Assembly: GCA_937770485.1 (NCBI GenBank)
Contig: CALJHX010000018.1
Location: 1-64,000 of the forward strand
DNA length: 64,000 bases
Direction: 5' to 3'
Source of the DNA: an uncultured Verrucomicrobiae bacterium
GTDB taxonomy: Bacteria > Verrucomicrobiota > Verrucomicrobiia > Limisphaerales > UBA1096
Within the stretch, counting starts at the first letter, position 1. Each line of letters opens with the position of its first letter. The translations under genes were made by a program, and so were the position numbers. This document shows, in pieces, positions 30,511 to 38,928 of this stretch. Below the pieces are notes generated by a model, which was not told the origin of the DNA, searched no databases, and was given only the letters and a program-made list of their open reading frames with translations.

Positions 30511-31227
30511 TTGAACGAACCCACGCAACCCAGCGCCTTCAGCGAGTCTCTACTCCTGTTCGACTCAGCGCACCTTACGGCGCTTGGCCTGTCGCTGCTG
30601 GCCATCGTCTGCGTGCCACTCATCGGCCGGTGCCTCTCGGTGACAAACCGGCGGCGCGCCGTCTGGGCACTGATCGTGTTCGCCGTCGCGCAGGAGGTCG
30701 TCGATTACGCCAACCGCGCCAGCTTCCGCGAACTCAACCTGATTCAGGATCTGCCGCTGCACCTCTGCAACTACGGACTGGTGATCGCCGCCATCGGCTT
30801 GATCACGCGCAACCGTTTTTGTTTTGAGTTTGCCTACTTCACTGCCGCGACAGCGGTGATGCAGGCGTTGCTGACGCCCAATTTAGACGACCTTAAAAAT
30901 CTCACCGAGTACGTTGTTTATTTCATCCACCACGCGCTGATTATCCAGTTCGCCCTGTGGAATGTCGTCGTGGACGGCATGCTCACGAGCCGCGGCGCCG
31001 TGGTGCGCACGCTCCTCCTGATTGTCGCCATAATGCTCCCGGTTGGCATCGTGAACTGGCTGACTGACGCAAACTACATGTACCTCTGCGCCCGGCCGGC
31101 GGTGGACAACCCACTCGTGATCGGCGGCTGGCCGTGGTACATCGTCAACGTCATGGTCATCGGCTGGGCGCTCATGCTCGTCGCCGCCCTGCCGATGCGA
31201 TGGCTGCGCCGCCGCAGCGCGAGATGA
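30511..31227 (+). CDS. YwaF/TMEM164-like integral membrane protein
   Basis: A 238-residue protein with about seven hydrophobic helices. The LPLHLCNYGLVIAAIGL motif and DLKNLTEYVVYFIHHALI are typical of the YwaF (TIGR02206) family of unknown function. The TTG start at 30511 has a near-perfect AAGGAGG six bases upstream. The gene ends in an ATGA overlap with the downstream hydrolase, so the two are coupled. Confidence 0.8.
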   Translation: MNEPTQPSAFSESLLLFDSAHLTALGLSLLAIVCVPLIGRCLSVTNRRRAVWALIVFAVAQEVVDYANRASFRELNLIQDLPLHLCNYGLVIAAIGLITRNRFCFEFAYFTAATAVMQALLTPNLDDLKNLTEYVVYFIHHALIIQFALWNVVVDGMLTSRGAVVRTLLLIVAIMLPVGIVNWLTDANYMYLCARPAVDNPLVIGGWPWYIVNVMVIGWALMLVAALPMRWLRRRSAR

Positions 31228-32294
31228 CCCGGCTGCTGATAACACTATCGCTGCTCGCCGGCATGCTGCCGCGCCTGGCCGCGGAGCCCAGCGGCATCGA
31301 CCACTCGCGACTGCTCGTTTATCGCGGCCAAGCAGGCGGCGAACACCCCGTCAAGACGCCCGCCGACTGGGCCAAGCGGCGGCGGCAAATCGTCAACGGC
31401 ATGCAGCAGGCGATGGGGCCACTGCCAAGCCGCACCGCCCTCCCGCCGCTCGACATGCGCGTGCGCAGCCAAACCGACGGCGACGGCTTCACGCGGCTGA
31501 GCATCGACTTTGTCACCGAGAAAAACGACCGCCTCCCCGCCCTGCTCTATCGCCCCAAGGCCACCCGCTTAGCCAAGCGGGCCGCCATCCTCGCGCTGCA
31601 CCCGACCTCGCCGCTAGGCAAGCATCGCGTCACGAAAAAAGGCGGCGCCCCCAACCGCGCCTACGCCTACGAACTGGCCAGACGCGGCTACGTCGTCATC
31701 GCTCCCGATTACCCGTCGTTCGGCGACTACACATATGACTTCGAGTCGGACGACTACATCTCCGGCACGATGAAGGGTATCTTCAACCACATGCGCTGCG
31801 TGGATTTACTTCAGTCACTACCCGAGGTCGATCCCAAGCGCATTGGCGCAATCGGGCACTCGCTCGGCGGACACAACGCGATGTTCGTCGGCGTGTTCGA
31901 CACTCGCATCAGCGTCATCGTCTCCAGTTGCGGCTGGACACCGTTCCACGACTACTACGGCGGCAAAATCGACGGCTGGACGAGCGACCGTTACATGCCA
32001 CTGCTCAAGACGCGCTATAAGCTCGACCCTGACCGTGTGCCGTTCGACTTTTACGAAGTCGTCGCCGCGCTCGCCCCACGCGCCTTCTTCTCAATCTCGC
32101 CGCTGCACGACAGCAACTTCGACGTTCGCGGCGTAAAAAAAGCCATCCCCAAGGCACGCGAAGTTTACAGGCTGCTTGGCCAAGCGGACGCCCTGCAACT
32201 CCGTACCCCCAACTGCGAACACGACTTCCCCGCCGAGACCCGCAACGAAGCCTACCGCATAATCGACCGCGCCCTTGGCCAGGCGGAGAATTGA
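31224..32294 (+). CDS. secreted alpha/beta hydrolase (dienelactone hydrolase-like)
   Basis: A 356-residue exported hydrolase. ATG 31224 overlaps the previous stop (ATGA) and begins a signal peptide (MTRLLITLSLLAGMLPRLAA). The nucleophile elbow is IGHSLGGHNA, the acid is probably in SNFDVRGVKKA, and the histidine in CEHDFPAE near the end. The large insert with RRGYVVIAPDYPSFGDYTYD matches the acetyl-xylan-esterase/dienelactone-hydrolase superfamily. The gene contains a GCTTGGCCAAGC palindrome at 32174. Substrate is probably an ester or a polysaccharide acyl group, by inference only. Confidence 0.85.
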   Translation: MTRLLITLSLLAGMLPRLAAEPSGIDHSRLLVYRGQAGGEHPVKTPADWAKRRRQIVNGMQQAMGPLPSRTALPPLDMRVRSQTDGDGFTRLSIDFVTEKNDRLPALLYRPKATRLAKRAAILALHPTSPLGKHRVTKKGGAPNRAYAYELARRGYVVIAPDYPSFGDYTYDFESDDYISGTMKGIFNHMRCVDLLQSLPEVDPKRIGAIGHSLGGHNAMFVGVFDTRISVIVSSCGWTPFHDYYGGKIDGWTSDRYMPLLKTRYKLDPDRVPFDFYEVVAALAPRAFFSISPLHDSNFDVRGVKKAIPKAREVYRLLGQADALQLRTPNCEHDFPAETRNEAYRIIDRALGQAEN

Positions 32295-32297
32295 AGT

Positions 32298-33689
32298 CTA
32301 GAGCAGCTGGGTGATGGGGTCGGCGCCGTGGATCACGCGTTGCACCTCGGGAGGAACCCCTGCCATGGTGCGCAGCATGCCGGTATCCAGCACGGTGTCC
32401 ATGATCGTGGCATACAGGTTGGGAATGGTGATGCGATCGCTGGCCGGCTCGCCGCCATCGCGAGTTGTGGAGCCGACAACGTGGCCCATTTTCAGCCCAC
32501 CGCCGTACAACAGCAGCGGCGCCACGCCAGCCCAGTGCTCCCGGCCGCCCCGGGCGTTCACCTTGGGCGTGCGGCCCATCTCGCCGCAGCAGACGAGCAG
32601 GATCTTGTCGCGCAACCCGCGCGCCTCGACGTCCTCGATGAACGCGCTCACCGCATGGTCGAACGGCGTGCCGACGTAGCCCATGCCCTCGATCATCGTG
32701 GCGTTGTTCGCGTCGGCGTGCATGTCCCACACAAAGTTGGTGGTGATGGTGATGAAGCCCGCGCCGCGCTCGGCCAGGCGCCGGGCAAGCAGCAGCAGTT
32801 TGCCAAGGCTGTTCACGTGCTCGGCGTAGCGCGGATGGTTGTTCCATTTTTTGCTGATGCGCGAGACGTCCATGAGCCTCGACGTGTCGTAGCGCTCGAT
32901 CAGCTTGGGGTCTTCGCGCGTGATGTCGAACGCCTCCGACACGCTACCCGTGAGCGTTTGATAGGCCTGCGACTGGAACCGATCGAAGCTCTCGGCGATG
33001 TCGCTCTCGCCGATGACCCGACGCCACTGGTCAAGCTGGGCCAACAGGCTGCGCCGGTCATCGAGCCGCGCCGGATCGATGGCCAGTTGCATGTCGCGCT
33101 TGAGGTTCCCGTCGCCACTCGGCGCAAACGGCGCATAGGCCGAGCCCAGCGGCCCGGTGCTGTCGAACCGGCCGAGATCCATGAACGCCGGCTTGGCGGA
33201 ACTGTCCACCGCTCGTGGGAACAGCGACAGGTTGCGCGGCATGCCATTGCGCGGATTGTTCGAGCCCGCGACGCGGGCGTAGTGCGAGCCGATGTGCGCC
33301 CCGGCCGAGTAGCGCTTGCTGATGATCGGCTTCGAGTCGTGCGCGTTGCTCTCCGTGGTGAACGAGCGCACGAGGGAAAACTTGTGCGCCAGCCTGGCCA
33401 ACCGCTGCATCGTGCTGCCAAACGTGATGCCCGGAATCGTCGTCGGGATTTCGCCGGTCATCGAGCGGATGCCGGACGGCGCGCTCATCTTGGGGTCGAA
33501 CGTCTCGTACTGCGACGGCCCGCCGTGCTGGAACAGAAACACGACGCACTTGTCCCTGGCCAGACCGCCGGCCTTTTTGACGGCTTCTTCCGCCCGGAGC
33601 AGGTCCGGCAGCGCCAAGCCGCCCAGTCCAAGGCTTCCCACCGAGAGAAACTCGCGCCGGCTCCAATGGTTGGTTCTCAGCCCCAGCAT
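32298..33689 (-). CDS. DUF1501 protein with twin-arginine signal
   Basis: A 463-residue protein, convergent with the hydrolase. ATG 33689 gives a twin-arginine signal (SRREFLSVGSLGLGGLALP), so it is exported folded. Family markers of DUF1501 (sulfatase-like fold) include FLFQHGGPSQYETFDPK, the HDSKP region, FVWDMHADAN and CCGEMGRTPKVN near the C-terminus. In planctomycetes and verrucomicrobia such genes often sit beside DUF1549/DUF1553 genes; none is here. Function is unknown. Confidence 0.9.
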   Translation of the reverse strand: MLGLRTNHWSRREFLSVGSLGLGGLALPDLLRAEEAVKKAGGLARDKCVVFLFQHGGPSQYETFDPKMSAPSGIRSMTGEIPTTIPGITFGSTMQRLARLAHKFSLVRSFTTESNAHDSKPIISKRYSAGAHIGSHYARVAGSNNPRNGMPRNLSLFPRAVDSSAKPAFMDLGRFDSTGPLGSAYAPFAPSGDGNLKRDMQLAIDPARLDDRRSLLAQLDQWRRVIGESDIAESFDRFQSQAYQTLTGSVSEAFDITREDPKLIERYDTSRLMDVSRISKKWNNHPRYAEHVNSLGKLLLLARRLAERGAGFITITTNFVWDMHADANNATMIEGMGYVGTPFDHAVSAFIEDVEARGLRDKILLVCCGEMGRTPKVNARGGREHWAGVAPLLLYGGGLKMGHVVGSTTRDGGEPASDRITIPNLYATIMDTVLDTGMLRTMAGVPPEVQRVIHGADPITQLL

Positions 33690-33802
33690 AATTAGCGAAC
33701 TGCCAAAAACCGTACACTCACCCCACACCAGCGCAATCCTTTCCACCGCCTGGCCAATGGGCGCTTGTTCCAAGTTTGAGGCCGCTCTACGCTGCGGGAG
33801 TC

Positions 33803-34699
33803 ATGTCATTGCCGGTGATCAGTGTGGAGCAGATGCGGCGCTGGGAGGCGGCGACGTGGGAGTCCAGCAAGACAGAGGAGGAAGTCATCGCACAGGTTGG
33901 CGAATTGGTTGCATCCCGCGTGATGGAGCTCACCCGGCCCGGCGATTCCATCCTGCTGCTCGCCGGCAAGGGCCACAACGGCGACGACGTCCGTGCGGTG
34001 GCCAATCATCTGTCGGAGCGCGAGGTGAGCCTGCTCAGCGTCACCGACCCGGCCAAGACGCGCCAAAAACTTCCGCTCGATCTCGACCCCGCCCCGGCGC
34101 TCGTCGTCGATGGCCTGTTTGGCATCGGGCTGAACCGGCCGCTCAACGCGGACTGGATGCAGGTCATCGCGCAGATCAACGCCAAGCGGCTGCGCGTGCT
34201 CTCGGTGGACGTGCCCTCCGGCGTGGACGCCGCCACCGGCGAGGTGCAGGGCGCGGCGATTCGCGCCACGGAAACAGCTGACGCTCGGCGCGGCCAAGCG
34301 GGGGCTGCTGCAGCCAAGCGCCTCGGAATTCGTCGGCCGGCTGCGGGTGGCGCCGGACATCGGCCTGGCGCCGTGCCGCGAAACGAGCGACCTGATGCTT
34401 GGCCAGACGGAGGATTTTGCGGGCTTCCCGCCAGCCCGGCCGGCTGGCGGACACAAGGGAACATTTGGGCACCTGGGCATCATGGCCGGCAGCATGGGAT
34501 ACCATGGCGCAGCTGTGCTCGCGGCTTGCGGCGCGGCTCGTGCGCAGCCGGGGCTGGTCACATTGATGACTCCGGAGGAGGTGTTTGTGCCGGTGGCATC
34601 ACAGCTGGCCGGTGTGATGGTACGGCCGCTGGTGCCGGGCGAGATGACGGTTCGCTCGATCACCGGCATGTTGATTGGCCCGGGCTTGGCCGCCGATGA
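33803..34699 (+). pseudogene. nnrD: nnr (NAD(P)HX repair enzyme), N-terminal part, frame-disrupted
   Basis: ATG 33803 (GGGAG upstream) opens a YjeF_N epimerase domain: SVEQMRRWEAATWESS, then LLAGKGHNGDDVRAVAN and VDGLFGIGLNRPLN, then VDVPSGVDAATGEVQG. At about 34277 homology leaves this frame: the expected last strand (LTLGAAKRGLLQPS) reads in the +1 frame from CTG 34278. The remaining zero-frame product to 34699 is out-of-frame nonsense. A single extra base (G 34277 or its neighbourhood) explains this. Whether it is a real mutation or an assembly error cannot be seen here. In intact form the enzyme epimerises and dehydrates damaged NAD(P)H hydrates. Confidence 0.75.
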
Positions 34700-35219
34700 T
34701 TTGCCGGGTGACTTGAAGGAAACTGCCGGCGAGATGTGGCTTCAGTCGTCGGTGCCGATCGTGGTGGATGCCAGCGCACTCGACTGGCTGCCGCCCGGCA
34801 CGTTCCGCGACAAGGCGATTCGGGTGATCACACCGCACCCCGGCGAGGCGGCACGGCTGCTTGGCTCAACTGTGGACGAAGTGCAGGCCGACCGGGTCGA
34901 GGCGTTGCGCGCTCTATCAGCCAAGTTCGGCGACTGTTGGGTGGTTCTGAAAGGCCAGCACACGCTGATAGGGCGCATCGAGGGTCAGATTTTGGTGAAC
35001 CCCACGGGCAACCCGGGCCTTGGCCAAGGAGGTAGCGGCGACCTGCTGGCCGGCTATCTGGCCGGACTATTGGCCCAACCGCTGTTGCTCGAGGACGTTG
35101 TCCATACAATCCGTTACGCCGTTTGGCAGCACGGCGCGGCGGCGGACGAGCTGGCAGCCCAAGCGCCGAACTGGGTCGTGGAAGACTTGGCCAAGCGTAT
35201 CGGGGCCGTGCAAGCGTAA
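34347..35219 (+). pseudogene. nnrD: nnr (NAD(P)HX dehydratase), C-terminal part, frame-disrupted
   Basis: The C-terminal ADP-dependent dehydratase domain: GGHKGTFGHLGIMAGSMGYH, the PHPGEAARLL motif, the KGQHTLIG strand, and NPTGNPGLGQGGSGDLLAGY at the active site, ending at 35219. Homology actually begins at 34278, in the epimerase domain's last strand. 34347 is only the nearest start-like GTG in this frame and is probably not used. The two pieces together equal one normal bifunctional Nnr protein. A TTGGCCAA palindrome lies in it at 35020 and another at 35187. Confidence 0.75.
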
Positions 35220-35326
35220 GCCCAAAAAGCCTTTTGAATGGCTTTACAATCAATCATAATTGACACAGCATTGCTTCTTCGTTCTGCCATGCAGTTCGAT
35301 CAACCTGAGTTGATTTTAGTGCTCCA

Positions 35327-36427
35327 ATGAAAGGGTCTATGCATCTAACAAAAAGTGTCTTCCTGAGCACCCTCGCTATGGGCGCGGTGTTACTGTCTGC
35401 TTGCTCCCAGCAGAACAACGAACCCCAGATCGAAAAGGCAGCAGCGCCCAAAGCCCAACTGTCGGGTGGAGCGGATAGTGTGGTCTTGATCCCCATCAAG
35501 CTCCTCGAGGAGGAAGACCCCAAGCTGTTATGGGAAATGCTTCCACCATCTTACCAGACTGACGTCGCAAACCTGATCCAGGACTTTGTAAAGAACATGG
35601 ATCAGCAGCTTTGGGATAAACTTTTTGAGGTGCTGAGCCAGGCCGGACTCCTGTTAAATGATAAACAAGACCTGATCACCGCCATGATTGAACAAAACCT
35701 AGGCGGCACGGGTGCGTCACCGGAGGAGATGCAACAATCGCTTGAGACAATGGGTAAAATGCTACAAACCCTTGTCGAAAGTGACCTAGGCAAATACGCC
35801 ACAGCCAAGGGCATGGATCCTGGCAAGTTTCTGGATGAGACCGGCAAGGAACTGTTCAAGTTAATTGCTGAAACCTCCAAGCTTGAAGAAGGCGACCCGT
35901 GGAACAACGAAATCAAGGCCAAGCTAAAAGATATCAAGGTGGAGATCATTTCACAGGAGAGCGACACTGCCACAATCAGCGTAAGCGGGATTCCCGACCT
36001 GCCGGATATTGATGAGTTAACGGCCATGTTTCCAGGTTTCGATGATTCCGAGGTGCCTGGGCTTTCCATGCTAAAGAACGGCGAGCAAGAGGTCGTCAAA
36101 GTCGAAGGCAAATGGATTCCAAAAACAATGGCGGATGGATGGAAGGACACCATGTCAGAGGCAAGTGAAATGATTAACAACGACCTCAAGAATATGCTCG
36201 GGCCGGAAGAGAAAAAACAGGTCATGAATATCATGAACGCTGCGCAGATGGGACTGGCAGGCGCAGCCAAGGCCAAGACTCAGGAAGAGCTGCAAATGGC
36301 AATGATGCAGGCAGTGATGGGAGCTCTGATGTCTGCCGGCGGGGGTGGTGATGGTGGAGGGCTACTCCAGGATGGATTAGGTGAATTGGGATTGCCCGGT
36401 TTTGGCGAACCAAAAGAGGATAACTGA
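35327..36427 (+). CDS. putative lipoprotein, unknown function
   Basis: A 366-residue exported lipoprotein. Signal peptide with lipobox LSAC (MHLTKSVFLSTLAMGAVLLS, then AC at residues 25-26). The mature part is acidic and helix-rich (NLIQDFVKNMDQQLWDKL, SPEEMQQSLETMGKMLQTL) with a Gly-rich segment (SAGGGGDGGGLLQDG) near the end. ATG 35327 or ATG 35339 could both start it. I do not recognise a family. Composition is AT-richer than the flanks. It precedes the ankyrin gene by about 50 bp and may form a pair with it. Confidence 0.65.
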   Translation: MKGSMHLTKSVFLSTLAMGAVLLSACSQQNNEPQIEKAAAPKAQLSGGADSVVLIPIKLLEEEDPKLLWEMLPPSYQTDVANLIQDFVKNMDQQLWDKLFEVLSQAGLLLNDKQDLITAMIEQNLGGTGASPEEMQQSLETMGKMLQTLVESDLGKYATAKGMDPGKFLDETGKELFKLIAETSKLEEGDPWNNEIKAKLKDIKVEIISQESDTATISVSGIPDLPDIDELTAMFPGFDDSEVPGLSMLKNGEQEVVKVEGKWIPKTMADGWKDTMSEASEMINNDLKNMLGPEEKKQVMNIMNAAQMGLAGAAKAKTQEELQMAMMQAVMGALMSAGGGGDGGGLLQDGLGELGLPGFGEPKEDN

Positions 36428-36513
36428 CATTCAACGCTGATTATTAACCAAATTAACAATGAGAACCTCAGGGCCCATGAACAAATTTAAAGCCACACTA
36501 TTAATAGTCGCTG

Positions 36514-38268
36514 TTGGACTTATCATTCCAAGCTAGCTTCGCCCAACAGGAAGACAAACCAATAAGCGAAAAGATTCTTGGTAGTTGGAAACATCAATCA
36601 GAACCAGTATCCATCACATTCCAAGCCGGCGGAAAAGGTCGTGTGAGTATGGGAGGAGGACAATTTGGTGTTGATATAACTTGGAAATTGCTGGGAACAA
36701 ACAAACTGTCAATGACAGTAAAAGATCCTGGCACAGGCCAAGTTGAAACCGAGGTTTCGACTTTAGAATTTGCCGGGGACACGGTGACGGTAACTGAAGA
36801 AGGGGGCGATAAAGTAAACATCTATAAAAGAACAACGGGGAAATCTCCTGATAGTACTCTCTTCAATGCGGCTGTGGCCGGGAATCTTGAAGCAGTCAAA
36901 CAACACATTGCCGCCGGTACAGATTTGAACCAGGTAGATCCAAATCCCCTTGGTTCAAAAGGTAGTTCCCTACATGCAGCCGCAGCGTTTGGATATACTG
37001 AAGTGGCCGTAGCCCTTATCGAGGCTGGAGCCAATGTGAACCAGAAAGAAAATGAGGGGCAGACTCCCCTGCACACAGCGGCTTTGTTTTGTTATCCAAA
37101 AATCGCCCAAGCTTTGTTGGACAACGGTGCTGACAAGACTATCAAGGATAACGATGGCCAAACAGCTCTCGGAATGGTGGTATTCCCATGGGAAATAGCC
37201 AAGGGGATCTACGAGTTACTTGATGGCATAATATTTAAGCCCGCCGGCAAGCCGCTGGATTACAATCGAATCCAGAAAACCAGGCCCCAAGTTGCTGCCA
37301 TCATTCGTAAAGCTGCAATTAATCGTAATGCAGTAAGTGCCGAGGCCCGTCAACTGGCCGAGGGCGAGATCAGCCTGACCAACGGCGACGTCATCGAGGG
37401 CACCGTGGCGGACGTGGACCAAAACGGCATCGTTGTGCGGCGCGACATCGGCGGCTTCGCGCAGCGGGCCAATTGGATGCAGTTAACGCAGCAAAGCCTC
37501 AAGAAAATCCGCCGACTTGGCCAAGTTGACCCCAAACGCTACAGGGGTGCGGCGGCTTACGCCGAGCCGTTCATCGAGCCGGATGAATCAGAAATGGAGA
37601 GAAACCTCCTACCGGGGCCGGTTAAGGGGCTCGCCCAACCCGCGTTACCCTCAAGCGTGGAGGCGAGTTCAAAAGTGGCTGCGTTTGGTTCCGTGGGAGG
37701 ACTGGGTCTGCTGGTGGCCATCGCGCTTGGGAGCATGATTGCCGGCCTTGGTGTGGCGGCATTTAGGGAATCCAACGCAATATTGGCAGCGGGCGTGTCG
37801 CTCTTTCTGCCGGTCATTGGCCCAATCCTTTTCCTGGTGAAACCCAAGGTCGAGTACGAGGACGAATACGACGAGGATGAGGAATACGAGGAGGTCGAGG
37901 CACCAGAGGGCGCCACCATGAGCGATACCGGGGGCGGCGCCGTAGCCGGCATGATGCCAGAGGCCAAGAAGATGAGCTTCGCCCAGACAGGTGCAAAAAA
38001 ATCCGGGCTCAAGCCGCAAACCTGGGCGCGCGGGGACACACGATTCGATCGCTCATTTTTCCAGAACAACTTCCCAAACTTTTTTAAAACCGTGCTAGGC
38101 GAAGCAGAACGAGGGTTCGCCCTGGCAGTCAAGACCGGCAAGCGCGAATACATCGGCCAACGCATCACGCGCATCTCGGGGACGGACATTCACATGGAGT
38201 TGCTCAACAACAAGGAGCAAAAAATCTCCTTCAAAGAAATTGGCACGATTGACTTGCGCCCCAAATAA
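36514..38268 (+). CDS. ankyrin-repeat membrane protein with broken signal peptide
   Basis: A 584-residue frame: a beta-rich lipocalin-like N-terminal domain (about residues 20-105), ankyrin repeats (about 112-235, with LHAAAAFGYTEVAVALIEAG and TPLHTAALFCYPKIAQALLD), a small Sm/SH3-like segment (about 285-335, LTNGDVIEGTVADVDQNG), two membrane helices (about 388-445), an acidic stretch and a C-terminal domain. The frame lacks a proper start. A normal signal peptide (MNKFKATLLIVAVGLIIPS) begins at ATG 36477 one frame away and stops at TAG 36534. Removing the T at 36534 joins it exactly as ...IIPSSFAQQED. First half is AT-rich, second half GC-rich. Function is unknown. Confidence 0.65.
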   Translation: MDLSFQASFAQQEDKPISEKILGSWKHQSEPVSITFQAGGKGRVSMGGGQFGVDITWKLLGTNKLSMTVKDPGTGQVETEVSTLEFAGDTVTVTEEGGDKVNIYKRTTGKSPDSTLFNAAVAGNLEAVKQHIAAGTDLNQVDPNPLGSKGSSLHAAAAFGYTEVAVALIEAGANVNQKENEGQTPLHTAALFCYPKIAQALLDNGADKTIKDNDGQTALGMVVFPWEIAKGIYELLDGIIFKPAGKPLDYNRIQKTRPQVAAIIRKAAINRNAVSAEARQLAEGEISLTNGDVIEGTVADVDQNGIVVRRDIGGFAQRANWMQLTQQSLKKIRRLGQVDPKRYRGAAAYAEPFIEPDESEMERNLLPGPVKGLAQPALPSSVEASSKVAAFGSVGGLGLLVAIALGSMIAGLGVAAFRESNAILAAGVSLFLPVIGPILFLVKPKVEYEDEYDEDEEYEEVEAPEGATMSDTGGGAVAGMMPEAKKMSFAQTGAKKSGLKPQTWARGDTRFDRSFFQNNFPNFFKTVLGEAERGFALAVKTGKREYIGQRITRISGTDIHMELLNNKEQKISFKEIGTIDLRPK

Positions 38269-38272
38269 ACAT

Positions 38273-38298
38273 CTGACCAGGACACACTGCCTGGCCAG
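38273..38298 (+). terminator. hairpin after the ankyrin gene
   Basis: CTGACCAGG and CCTGGCCAG (38273-38281, 38290-38298) form a 9-position stem with one mismatch. No T-run follows directly; a TTTTTT lies 20 bases further on. Weak terminator candidate. Confidence 0.35.
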
Positions 38299-38325
38299 AA
38301 GTGGCTTGGGCATCCCATTTTTTCA

Positions 38326-38913
38326 ATGAAACTTCGCACGATACTATTGTTTGGCTCGCCAGGTGCCGGTAAGGGCACACAGGGGAAGATTCTCGGTAAA
38401 ATACCGAACCACCTACACGTCTCCAGTGGTGATCTCTTCCGCAACCTTCGAATACAAAACCCACTTGGCCAAACATTCCTCGACTACGCCAGCAAGGGGA
38501 GCCTTGTCCCCGACAAGCCCACCATCGAACTTTGGCGGGACGACATCGAGAACCGCATCCACAACGGAATCTTTCACCCTGAAACCGACACGCTGCTACT
38601 CGACGGCATCCCTCGCAACGTCACCCAAGCCAAGCTTCTTGATGACAATCTCAACATCGTCGGTGTTCTGAACCTATTCTGCAAGGACATGGACATAATG
38701 GTCGATCGACTACAGGCCCGTGCCCTGCGCCAAAACCGCCTCGACGACGCCAACCTCGATATCATCCGCAACCGGCTCGAAGTATACGAGGCCGAGACCC
38801 GCCCGGTTCTTGACCATTACGGTGACGCACTCGTGCACACCATCGACTCGACCCAGTCTCCCGTCCTAGTACTCCGGGACACGCTGGAGATTCTGGCTAA
38901 ACTGGAGGCGTAA
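38326..38913 (+). CDS. adenylate kinase-like nucleoside monophosphate kinase, short form
   Basis: A 195-residue P-loop kinase. The Walker A loop is GSPGAGKGTQG, the NMP-binding part contains SSGDLFRNL, and the catalytic-arginine motif is LLDGIPRN (usual DGFPR). The C-terminal LID region is very short (ALRQNRLDDANLDIIRNRLE), as in eukaryotic AK1/UMP-CMP kinases and some short bacterial enzymes, so no zinc-binding LID. It may be a second, specialised Adk or a UMP-CMP kinase-like enzyme; a canonical adk could be elsewhere. It lies 15 bp before fmt and is likely in one transcript. Confidence 0.8.
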   Translation: MKLRTILLFGSPGAGKGTQGKILGKIPNHLHVSSGDLFRNLRIQNPLGQTFLDYASKGSLVPDKPTIELWRDDIENRIHNGIFHPETDTLLLDGIPRNVTQAKLLDDNLNIVGVLNLFCKDMDIMVDRLQARALRQNRLDDANLDIIRNRLEVYEAETRPVLDHYGDALVHTIDSTQSPVLVLRDTLEILAKLEA

Positions 38914-38928
38914 CCCCACCTCACTGCC

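Noticed and set aside
32328..33695. Long open frame antisense to the DUF1501 gene (about 455 codons)
   Set aside because: It mirrors the codon structure of the real gene, is rich in Arg/His/Ala and shows no motifs, while the minus-strand protein is a clear family member.
34265..36540. The breaks in nnr and in the ankyrin gene as programmed frameshifts
   Set aside because: No slippery heptamer, homopolymer or prfB-like CTT TGA context at either; a simple one-base indel is the better explanation.
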